This document shows positions 12,859 to 23,000 of a DNA stretch of 64,000 nt, piece by piece. Source of the stretch: Aquanectria penicillioides (Eukaryota; Ascomycota; Sordariomycetes; Hypocreales; Nectriaceae); the NCBI GenBank assembly GCA_003415625.1, contig PYIU01000004.1, forward strand, positions 2,542,001 through 2,606,000. The letters run 5' to 3'. Numbering within the stretch: position 1 is the stretch's first letter; the number at the start of each line of letters is the position of its first letter. The position numbers and the translations under genes were made by a program. The notes under the pieces are model-generated. The model did not search any database and was not told where the DNA came from. It was given only the letters and a program-made list of their open reading frames with translations.

Positions 12859-12863
12859 GGAGT
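12859..12863. repeat. Target-site duplication GGAGT, left copy
   Basis: GGAGT directly precedes the 5' LTR and recurs directly after the 3' LTR at 20032-20036. Five-base duplications are normal for Ty1/copia integration. Confidence 0.85.
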
Positions 12864-13122
12864 TGTCGCGGGATACGGAACTAACGAGGATATTGTTGAA
12901 GGCCGTATCCATCACATGTGGCTGTCACACAGCCAGCTCGGAGCTCCGTCTTTTGACCCAAGCATTGGATCCATTTTAGGTAAGCTCAATAGGGCATAGA
13001 ACCCAATTAGAGCAAGCTCAATATGGATAAAAGGGAGCTTTAAGACAATATTCCTTTTATAGAAAATAAGGCTTTTAATAGACCTTATTATATATGCATT
13101 TACTGTATAATTCTATATAATA
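12864..13122 (+). repeat. 5' LTR of the copia element
   Basis: 259 bp, beginning TGT and ending ATA (an ACA end after one C-to-T change). It aligns to 19773-20031 without a gap. I count 44 differences by eye, all transitions. In this copy the first ~105 bp keep the GC version at every difference, while the inner end is the mutated version. Confidence 0.93.
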
Positions 13123-13137
13123 GTTATAAGCTTAAGT
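13123..13137 (+). other. Probable minus-strand primer-binding site, half-tRNA-Met type
   Basis: The sequence abutting the 5' LTR is GTTATAAGCTTAAGT. Allowing three RIP-type transitions, its first 13 bases are complementary to the anticodon-loop region of tRNA-Met (anticodon CAT) rather than to a tRNA 3' end. Drosophila copia is known to prime from an initiator-tRNA-Met fragment in this way. The assignment is inferred from a mutated sequence. Confidence 0.55.
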
Positions 13138-13174
13138 GAATAATACTCTATAACTTTTATTATAAGATTATTAC

Positions 13175-13177
<3 letters not shown>

Positions 13178-13205
<28 letters not shown>

Positions 13206-13207
13206 TT
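13178..13207. repeat. (ATT)n microsatellite in the retrotransposon leader
   Basis: About nine TTA/ATT units in the untranslated part just inside the 5' LTR, upstream of recognisable gag sequence. Confidence 0.85.
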
Positions 13208-15029
13208 ATTGCTATTATTTTTTTATTATAATTTCAATTATTCTATATAATTAGCCTAAGCTTAATTTACTTAATTTATATATAAAATAGATATAGACTA
13301 TAATTAGCTAGTATTTATATCTATAAAAGTTAAACTTTATACTAAAGAATAATAAATGCTATAGATTATAGTCCTTAAGAACTATATTTAAGATTAAAAC
13401 CTTTAGGATTTAATAGACTTAAGTAAAAATAATAAGCCCTTTAATATTATAGAGAAGCAAACTATATTTATAATTGCTATTATAAAAGCTAAATATAATA
13501 AGGCAATCCCTTAAGAAAGATATAGATTGAAATTTTTAATATATTATCCTTTAATCCTTAAGGAATATTAAGAGAAGTAGGCTAATATTAGGATTAAAGT
13601 GTTTAAAGCTTAAATAATATAAATATAGATTGTAGATATTATAGAATTAAGCATTTATGCCTCTATCTAATAGAACCTCTTTAATTAACTTTAGATTTAA
13701 ATCTATTAAATTACCTTAAGGCAATTTATAAAGGAAATTATAAAGCAGCTAGCATTAAGTAAAATAAGCTTAAAAGAAGATACTTATAAATACTATAAAG
13801 TAGTGCTTTAGGAAGCTAAATGTATAAATATTAATCCTTAAATTTAGTATATTAGCTAAAGTAAGGCTTATGCAAATAGAATATACTATAAAATTCTAAA
13901 GATCTAAAGGAATATTAGAATCTAAGACTTCTTTAATGCTATTAAAGAGCGCTTTAAATTAACTTAAGTAAATTGCTAATTAATAGACTTAATTATAAGT
14001 AAAATAAAGGGCAAGGAGCTAAAGGAAATGCTTTTAAATTATATTAATATTTTTAATATATTTATTACTATTAATAGAAATGCTTACTTTTAAAAATATA
14101 AAATATTTATATTATTAGGCAAATGCTTTAATAGCTAAAAATATAATTGCCTATATAAAGTAACTCTTAAGTACTTTTAGAAGGCAAAAGAATATTAGAT
14201 TATAAAGTATATACTAACTAAAAAAAAGTAAAAGCTTTACTTTATATTAAAAGAAGACTATTGCAAGAAAATCCAAACCTAATATAAAGATCTAAAGTAA
14301 TAAAGCTTAAAAGCTAAAATCCTAATAGAAGAAAGTAGAAATAAAAGCTTAATAAGCAATATTCTAAACACCCTAAAGGAGGTTATAGCAGTCTATATAG
14401 ACTTAAATGATTTTTATTTAAATGCCTTAAAAAATGGAGTATATATAGCATTTAATAAACCTTATATACTATCCTAAAGTATACTATTAAATAACTATAG
14501 TGCACTTTATATTATAAATAATATAAAGCTCCTAAACCTAAAAATGTTTAAATTATATAAAAATAGCTAAATAGTAAAAGTAAGTTTTACTGCATTTTTA
14601 ATTATAAAAATAAAATAATAAAAGCTTAAGAATCTTCTAAAAGGAGCTAATAGGAATTATATAGTTAATTTTATTCTTTAGAATATTGCCTATATAAAAG
14701 GATTTTATATAAATATAGTATCTTAAGCTTAATTATATAAAAGTAGGCTTTAGGTTTATAGATATAATAATATATTATATATAGAAATAGAAAAGAAAAG
14801 CTTAATTATACTTTACCTAACTATAAAATATAACCTTAATTTCCTTAAATATAAGCCACTTTCCTTTTACTTCTTTATATTAGTGCAGAAAGTATAAGAC
14901 TTAATTCTATACAGTAAGCTATTAATAATAATGCTTATAGAAGCAAATAATAAAAGAAAGTAATGCTTATAGAGCAAAAGACTATTAAGGGATTCTTTAC
15001 AACCAAAAGAAAATATAGAATAGCTTTAG

Positions 15030-15720
15030 CACCTTAAGTTAGGCTATTTTAGCCTTAAGGCATTTAAAAAGCTAGTATTTAATGCTAGAAATATATTAAT
15101 AATTAGAATTAAGTGTATTAACTATATATATTATGCTATAATGCATATAAAATAGATAATATTATATAAGCCTCTATAATATATATTTTTATATCTATTT
15201 TAATATATCTATTAGGACCTTTAAGACTTCCTATAGAGTTATAATAGAATAAAATAGCTCTTAATAATTAAGGATAAATATATAAAAATGCTATATGCAT
15301 TTCCTCTATTAAATAAGAAATACAATATAGTATTTAATGCTTTAGTGTACTTTAAGAAATGGATTAAAAGACAATTTAGCCTTTTAATCTATAGAATTAG
15401 GCAAGATAATAAGAAGGCTATAATTGCTATATAAAGGTTTATAGAATATTAAACTTAAGCATATAATAAAGGCATTATTCTTAAGCTTGCTCTGCCTTAT
15501 ACTTATAAGCTAAATGGACTAGTAGAACAAGTAGGACAAAAGCTAATAGTACACTTAATTAAAATAATAAATAGAGCAAATTTGCTATAGAACTTATAGT
15601 TAGAAACTACAATATATATAGCATTCCTATATAATATAAGCCTATATTGATTATTAAGTATAAAAACGCTAATAGAGATATTAAAAAGTTAGTTTTAAAA
15701 TAATGCTTGCCTTTAAATAA
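15030..15720 (+). pseudogene. Copia GAG-pre-integrase and integrase core remnant
   Basis: HLKLG at 15030-15044 and a following Cys near 15110 mark the zinc-binding pre-integrase. The D, D, E triad positions fit GAC at 15216-15218, GAT at 15405-15407 (in IRQDNKKA) and GAA at 15524-15526 (in NGLVEQ). Interleaved stops fall at expected Gln and Trp positions. Confidence 0.75.
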
Positions 15721-17029
15721 GAGAGCTTATAATAGATCTATACCTTAATTAAAATGGGATCTATATATATAGATGCAAAGCATACTTATTGCATAGGGAT
15801 AAAGAGGCAAAAAGGGATAAGAGACTATTTAAGACAAGCCTTAGGGGATATATTAAATACTTAATTAAATACTTTACTAGTAATCTATATTAAATATAGA
15901 TACTCTAGCTTAAATAGGTAATTACTATATATAATGTTATATTTAATAAGTGTATATTCTATAAGGAAGAAGCTTAAGAGCAAAAGATCTTAATTAATAA
16001 ATTAAGCTCTTTAGCAAAATACCTTTAGATTGCAGACCAAAAGGAAGAAGTAGAACTTACTTTCCTTAAGTTAATTGCAGCAAAAGATAAACTATTTAAA
16101 ATAGAGATAATAAAGAGTTTAGACTTAAGGGTAAATATATAGGAAAGCATAAAACATTAGGTAGTAAAGCTTATTAAATATAAAACTAATTAAATAGCTT
16201 ATAGACTTTAAACTCTTTATTAAATACTAAAAATTAAATTAATATATAGAAATATATTAATAGAACCTTAATAGAGAGTCTATTTTAATAATCTAAAATA
16301 TAGATATATAGAATAAAAGGTATTAAATCTTTATCTATAGGAATAGGACCTAATAGAATAAAAAACCCTAAAAGTAACCCTTTAATAATAATTGAAATAA
16401 AAAGTATAGAGCTAATTATAATATATAGCTTAAAAAGCAAATAATAAATAAGAGCCTATTATAGATTTAATAGAAAAAGCAAATAAAATAAAGAAAGATC
16501 TAACCTTAAATAAAAATCCAATAATATTGCTACTAAAAGCTAATAAATCCTAAATTTAAGGCAGCAATATAACTAATAGAAAAAGGGGAAAAGCAAGTAA
16601 AGGATTAATATAACTAATATATAGCAGCAAATGCATTAAGAAAAGATAAAATGCTAGGCATATATAAGACTAAAGCATTCTTTAGAAATACTACTTTAAT
16701 AGGCATTTAAATAATATATTTTAAGATGCCCTATTAATAAGAATTTAATTTAATTAACTACTTTAAAATAGTTAGAATAAAAGAAGCTATTAAATAGTAT
16801 TTACTATAATAATAGTAGCCTATTTATAAGAAAACAATATATAGATAAAGGCTATAATAATAGGCTTAAAGATATATTAATAAAACCTTTTAAGCCTATT
16901 ACTATAAAACTAAAAAGAGATATAAAATTATCTACTTTATAATAAATTTATTAAGGCAGTAAAAAGAGAGATTTAAACCTTAAAAGAGAAAAGGATCTAA
17001 ATTGAAATTAAGCTCTTAAAGGCAAGATC

Positions 17030-17760
17030 TAAACTACTATCGCTAAAGTGGGTATTTACCTATAAGTTCAATAGTGCCAGTTACCTAAATAAATGCAAAG
17101 TATAGATATGCATATGCAGTAACCTATAGGAAAGCTTAACAATTAAGAGCACTTATATAGCTATACTTATAGTGCATACTTTCTATATATTAATAGCTTT
17201 AGTAGTACAATTTAATCTAAAACTTTTATAATTTAATATTAAAAATGCATTTCTTAATGCAATAAGAAGTAAGTATAAAATACCAATAATATATAAGCTA
17301 CTAAATGGATTTAAGCAGTAGGGCAAGTGCATAGAATTGCATAAAGTATTGTACGGTCTTAAGGACTTACTATAACTTTAGTTCTAAGAATTAAGAGTAA
17401 CTCTTATTAAACTTAAGCTTAAATAGTATAAGGAAGAGCTATACTTATTCTATTCTATTAATTAAAAGCTCTTTTTAATATTCTTTATAGATAATATTAT
17501 TATTACTTTCTATAAGAATAATATAGATATAGCTAATATATTAATTAATGGCTTAAAATAAGTATATAAACTATATAAATAAAGTAAGGTTAAATATTTC
17601 CTTAAAGTATAAATCATTTATAATTACTTTAAGAAATAGATCTTCTTTAGCTATAAGGCATATATTAATAAAGTTGCCTATAAGTTTAAAATATTAAAAT
17701 AAAGCTTATTTTTATTAATATTAATTCTAGGAATAAAGCTATAAAAGCATAAAGATTAAG
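17030..17760 (+). pseudogene. Copia reverse transcriptase (RVT_2) remnant
   Basis: Landmarks in one frame with stops read through are KWVFTYKFNS near 17038, NIKNAFLNA near 17240, LHKVLYGLKD near 17338-17367, and FIDN at 17484-17495 in place of the catalytic YVDD/FVDD. The second catalytic Asp reads Asn, a G-to-A change, so the enzyme would be dead even without the stops. Confidence 0.8.
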
Positions 17761-17899
17761 CAATTAAGCAAAAGATTAAGGAGTATTAAAAGAAAGTAGA
17801 ATTATTGCTTTATATAGCAATTATAATCCAACTTAATATTGCCTTTATAGTAGGCAAACTCTTGCAGTTCTTAACTAACCTAAAAACTAAGCACTAAAA

Positions 17900-18500
17900 T
17901 GCAGTAAATTAAGCTCTTTACTATCTCTATACAATAAGTAAGTTCACCATTTAATATAAAAAAAGTAAGGAAATCTAAGCATTAAAAATAGCAAATAATG
18001 CATTCTTTATAGATAATTCTTTTATAAAAAAGTTATCTTAAGGATATCTTATTAGCCTATTTAATAGACTAATTATTTAAAAAGCAATACATTAATCCAC
18101 TATAATTATATCTATAATTAAGGCAAAGCTATTTGCTTTAAATAAAATAGTATATAAAATAATAGCTTTTTAGTGCCTTTTTAAATAAATAAAGCTATTA
18201 TTAAATTTAAATAAATTCTTAATTTACTGCAATAATTAGCAAACTATATATTTAATACTTAAGGAAAGTAAATAAATTAATACTTATTTATACTATATAG
18301 ATATCTATAATATATAATTAAGGCAAAAATATAAAAAGGAATTATTTAAAGTTACTTACCTTTCTATTGCTAAAATGCTAATAGATAGATTTATTAAGGC
18401 ACTATTATAGCAATACTTTAAATACTTTAGAATAATGCTTAATTTAATTAATCTATATATATAAACATTACAATAAAGGCACTTAAAAAGGGGGGCATAA
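17900..18500 (+). pseudogene. Copia RNase H remnant
   Basis: Recognisable segments include KAIHQSTI near 18081, a CNNQQTI segment near 18229 (CDNQ in active copia), and TAKM/DGFTKAL-type sequence decayed near 18363-18400. The frame stops at 18498-18500. Confidence 0.72.
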
Positions 18501-19772
18501 AATTAATTGCCCTAAATATATATAAAGCCCTCCCCTCTTTTAATAAAGTACTAAAAGAGGCAAATAAAAATAAACTTTAAACTCTAGAACTCCTAAATGC
18601 TATAACTCCTTAATGCTAAATACCTAATAACTTTACTTATATATAGATTATAATAGATTTATAGAAGGTTAATGCCTTTTTTAATAAATTGCTTTACCTA
18701 AAGGTACCGCTCCTTATTAGTTTTTAAAACTAAAGGGTATATAAGCATACTAGTCCTAAAACCAGCCTTAATACCTAATAAATAGATAGAGTTTTTCTCT
18801 ACTAAAAGATTAAGCTATAATTGCAATGCTATATAGCACCAATTATATATTTGCTTAAAAGTTAAAACCTATACTTACAATTAAAGAGAAGTAGCATACC
18901 TTTTTATTATTAATATTAAGGGCTAATAATATCTATTAGGCAATAGGAGCTATAATAAAGGGATTAAAATATAAGCAGTTAGTAATATAATTATAAGCGC
19001 AAAAAGGAAAGATTAAGCTTATTAAAAATAGTATTAATAATTGCTGGCCTTATATATAAAGCACTATTAAAAGCAATTAGCGCTCTTAAAATAATATCCC
19101 TTACTGCCTTTACTAGCAATAGCCATATAAATACATCCCTTATAGGGAGGATCCTTAGGGATATAAGGCTTAGGCATAAAGAACTAAAAGAAGTTAATAA
19201 GCTATTTATATATATTAAAAGCTTAAAATAATAAACTAAGCTTTTCGGCAAGCATTAGCGCTTATATAAAAAAGGCAAAAGTAAAAGAGAAGCTAATAAT
19301 AGCAATACTAAAGGTATTAATAGTATTAAGGACTTTAAAGCCTAAAAAGAAAAGAAAGAATTAGCAATATTAGGCCGATCTTTAAATTAAAAGGATATGC
19401 CTTTAAAAAGAACCTTAAAAGGAAGCTATTGCTAAACTTCCTTATAAAGAGAGCAGCTAAAATAAAGACCTATAATAAACTATATTAGCAGCAAAAGGTA
19501 TTAATAAAGAAAGAAAAAAGGAAGTTAAAGACTAGCTATATAAAGCTTAAATATAATATAGCTAAGCTTACTTTCTTTTTACTTTATATATATTATTTAA
19601 TTTATTACTTAAAACTAATAAATATATTAAACTAATTAAAAATTTAGCTAAATATACTAATAGAAAAAGGTAAGCAATAAATATATTAATCCTTAATGCA
19701 ACTTTAGGAATAAAGTATAGAAGCAGTTAAAATACTATATAAATAGCTTTATAGTCTCCTAATTAAGGGGTA
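18501..19772. other. Unassigned 1.27-kb tail between RNase H and the 3' LTR
   Basis: A typical copia element has its polypurine tract and 3' LTR just after the RNase H stop. Here 1.27 kb intervenes, equally AT-rich and RIP-decayed. A plus-strand frame around 19230-19560 gives Lys/Gln/Arg-rich text once stops are ignored, and an 86-codon minus-strand frame sits at 18991-19251; neither is recognisable. A purine string TTAAGGGG ends at 19770, just before the 3' LTR, and is the likely functional polypurine tract. The tail could be a long 3' UTR, an extra gene of the element, or captured host DNA. Confidence 0.5.
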
Positions 19773-20031
19773 TATTGCAGGATATAGAATTAATAAGAAT
19801 ATTGTTAAAGGCTATATCCATTATATATAGCTATTATATAGCTAGCTTAAAGCTCTATCTTTTGACCTAAGCATTAGATCCATTTTGGGTAAGCTTAATA
19901 GGGCATAGAACCCGGTTAGAGCAAGCTCAATACAGATAAAAGGGAGCTCTAAGACAATATTCCCTTTGTAGAAAATAAGGCTTTTAATAGACCTTATTAT
20001 ATATGCATCTACTGTGTGATTCTGCGTGATA
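19773..20031 (+). repeat. 3' LTR of the copia element
   Basis: Gap-free partner of 12864-13122. It starts TATTG (TG mutated to TA) and ends GATA. Its inner ~105 bp are the mutated version and its outer end is the preserved, GC-containing version, the mirror image of the 5' LTR. Confidence 0.93.
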
Positions 20032-20036
20032 GGAGT
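20032..20036. repeat. Target-site duplication GGAGT, right copy
   Basis: Identical to 12859-12863; composition returns to normal immediately after it. Confidence 0.85.
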
Positions 20037-23000
20037 CGAGTGTTGACGAAGAGAGCCAGCAAAGTGTTGCTTTGGCGATGGGCACACGATAGTTGGGGTG
20101 AAGAATGATAAGTTAAGGAGAGAGAAGCCCCGGAAGCTGCGTCGCTTGGAGGCATTTTATCCTCACCCCCAACTTTGTCCCCGTCTGATGCCGAATGAAT
20201 CACCTGCATGTTTTGTTGTCGCCAACCTCTAGACACAGAGCGAACAACGCCGGCTATGTTCGTCTGAGCTGGTTACTTGTCTCTGCGTTCAATGAACAGC
20301 TTCATAGTACCTCAGAACTGAAGGCAGAATGGAAGCCTCAACTAAGGGACGTTCAATCCCGGGCTCAGAGACTTCGTTCTCTAAAACATTCTCCTTGCGT
20401 CACCTCCCGCTAGAGGTTGCCAGAGATCTAGGTCATATTCGATGGTTGAACGAACCACAAGGACGCACTCGATTAAATGTGAAGAGAGCGCGGTCCATTG
20501 CAAATGGGTGTAGAGCCCACAACCCAACAGGATAGCACGCTCGAAGCCTCCGCTATAGGACGGTACTATCGGATTGGTAGACCGGGACGAGCCCCTGCGT
20601 GGAAAATCAACACAGAGCAATCGTCGCTGCATTATTCGATTTCGACCGCTCGGCCTCAACTGATTAATCGCCGGGCTCTTGTTCGCTTGGTTTTCCCGTC
20701 CAGCTCCTTCGAAAACATCACGGCCGCGTGATGTTCTCTGTGATGTAAGCGGTGATTTAGGCAAGGCATGGTTGAACATCTCCCCCGTCGTGAAGTTGGT
20801 TCGTGGGCTTCGCTCTCGAGGCGGTTCGATTTGATAAGTCACCCAAGTAGTCAGCCGACCAACGATCTGCACTTCAATCAGATTTCTTTTCAGCCATCAA
20901 GTCGGATATTCAAGGGGATGCTGGTGATCATCATAGGTATGCCCAATCCCGAGGTGAGGTCGGGAGGGTGCCATTGTCGTCATTAGTGAGTCCAGGGACC
21001 TCCCCGCCACCATTTACGCCCATTACTACGAAAGCCAATGGCTCGAAGAACCTTGCAGAAGGAATGCGCTAGACAGTCTGCTGATGGGGGGACTGGAACA
21101 ACGAAAGCGACAATTAGGCGAGAGACGAGTTTTCCCCGAGGAGCGGCCCGAGCAAGCAGTCATCAGGTGCACGCTCTTTGGTCACGTTGTCCGATTTTCA
21201 CGGTAGCAAACTAGCCGGTGGAAGTATGGACGGCCAACTCCTTAAGCCGCTCCCGGGTCCAAGACCTGTTTGTCGCGGAAGATGTGGTCATGGGGAAGTG
21301 GAAGAATCCGATGCTCGGGGTGGCGCAACACACTCAGCCTTGTCTCTCGACACCATGGGAGGAAAGGACCAAGTTGATTGAGGCGCAGTCCAGACCATGT
21401 CGTGGCGGGAGTAAGAAGGCCGGTTGAAATCGCGGGTGATCGAATCAACCGTTGCACTCCCAGTCCACTGAGCATTGAGAAACCGAAGTTCGGGGTATAT
21501 TTGTAGGGCCATGGTGAGTTGTGGCAGGCTGATGAGACAACTGTGGAGGGAGGGGGGCCCGTCACCGCGCGTCGAAGAAACGGAACTGGCGGGAGTGTCT
21601 CAGCACTTGAGATGAGCCGGGGCTTCACTTGGAGTGCAGCTAAAGTGAAGGGGGGGGGGCAAAACGGTCTTTGACGTCGGAGGACCCGGGAGGTGAGATG
21701 GGATACGTCACATGAGAATGAACGACAGCGTGGATCGCTGTGTCTAGAATTGCGGTCCTAAGCGGAGTGGCTGTTGATGGGCGGAACGGCACCTAAGCCA
21801 GCAAACTTACGGCGGCTCCAGTGTCTGCAAGTGCCTACAAGTGTCTGCGTGTCTGCGTGTCTGCCATACGCTTGCCCTTGAATGGGCTGTGGTCGCGGCA
21901 CGTAATTTGCACCCGATCCTGGTGTATTTGAATGAAGCGTGAGAGGCTTGGGGAGGGTGGTGGGCGAAGGACGCGTTGGTATTGGATGATTGGATGATCT
22001 GGATCTGCTTACAGTCCGGCATCAAGCTTTGGCTTGGGCCCTGGTCCAGGAGGAGGGCCAAGGACACCCACGACGCCGAGTCCAAGTCAGGGATAGACCA
22101 AACCCGGCGGCCAACAGGCTGGGATGCCGGGGCCCGTTTCCATGGGCGGTGGGCCACCCCCAGAGCTCACAGATGGCTTGAATAGGCCAGCCGACACGCT
22201 CCTCTCATTGGCGCATGGCCAGGGGAAAGGGTGGGAGGGGGATCCCTGGAAGATGGCAAAGCAAAGCAACCTGCGTCGAGGCCGAGGTCGATGGACGTAG
22301 TGACACTGATAAGCCGATTGGAACCCGCGGGGGCCCGGACAGGCGAGAAGCCACAGAGGCGAAGGTAGCATGTCGATGGCGGCGGCAGAGAGTGGAGGAT
22401 GGAGGGATGGTGGGATGGATGGTGGAGGGTTGGAGGGTGGTCGGCGCAAGCTGGAGCATGGAGGCATGGATTATGGATTATGGAACCCAGATAATGGCGA
22501 CGGAGGAGGGGAAGGAGGGGGATCGACCAAGAGCTTTTGTCGGCTGCGGCTTGGCCTGCCATGATATCAAGCTTGATCCCAAGATATGCGCTTGGTCAGA
22601 GTGGGATCGTCGATTTGTTGGCGCAAACCTGGGGATGGTGGGTTGTTGCAGGACCATGTCAGAAAAGGGTCGTGGTGGTGATGATAACCATGCGCCATGT
22701 CAACAACGCATGGGAGGTGCTTGGGAAGTCAACCACGTGCCAGTCATTCGATGGAAGGCAGGCATGTATTTATGTACAACGTCGAGCATACCGTACCTGA
22801 GGGATAGACGGCTGTACCGACTCGGTAACTACGGTACCTACATACCGGCACTTACCTACCTACCTACCTATGCATCCAAAACTGTTCTAAGCCTGGCAAT
22901 CAAACCATATCAGTCCCAGTACGTCAAATGGGTAGGGAGATCGCGTGTGATACGCGATGGTGCCTAGTTGAGATATGATGGGGCTCTGATCTTTGGGCTC

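Larger units (their letters stand above)
13650..18500 (+). pseudogene. Decayed copia gag-pol polyprotein
   Basis: No intact frame remains, but reading through stops that derive from Gln and Trp codons recovers the polyprotein order. Gag-like sequence lies at about 13650-14600. Protease was not identified with confidence. The GAG-pre-integrase finger starts near 15030 (HLKLG, later a Cys remnant). Integrase, reverse transcriptase and RNase H follow. The frame ends at the TAA at 18498-18500, directly after a G-rich, polypurine-like string. The left boundary is approximate because the original start codon cannot be recognised. Confidence 0.8.
12864..20031 (+). mobile_element. Complete but RIP-inactivated Ty1/copia LTR retrotransposon
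   Basis: A 7168-bp element bounded by 259-bp direct LTRs and flanked by GGAGT. It is extremely AT-rich, with flanks of ordinary composition starting within a few bases of the LTR ends. Degenerate plus-strand homology runs in the order gag, GAG-pre-integrase, integrase, reverse transcriptase, RNase H; integrase before reverse transcriptase defines Ty1/copia. Almost every CAG, CAA and TGG codon has become a stop or changed, so no frame survives. Nearly all changes look like C-to-T or G-to-A, as expected for RIP, a pre-meiotic process acting on duplicated DNA. It lies in a gene-poor region, with the dehydrogenase promoter on its left and a 10-kb desert on its right. Confidence 0.93.

Noticed and set aside
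18487..18700. Possible inner copia 3' LTR directly after the G-rich string, implying a nested element
   Set aside because: I looked for a matching copy of 18498-18700 just inside the outer 5' LTR (13123-13650) and found none. The outer LTRs have a clean target duplication, so a single element is simpler.
18991..19251. 86-codon minus-strand open frame inside the retrotransposon tail
   Set aside because: Leu/Ile-rich text expected from AT-rich RIP DNA; unrecognisable and not extendable. Kept only as part of the unassigned-tail finding.
20381..20872. 163-codon minus-strand open frame just right of the retrotransposon
   Set aside because: No recognisable domain, no intron-linked continuation, and overlapping plus-strand frames. 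A degraded gene cannot be excluded, but there is no positive support.
22215..22967. 250-codon plus-strand open frame
   Set aside because: Gly/Arg/Trp-rich product from a G-rich stretch, no domain, and equally long frames on the opposite strand.
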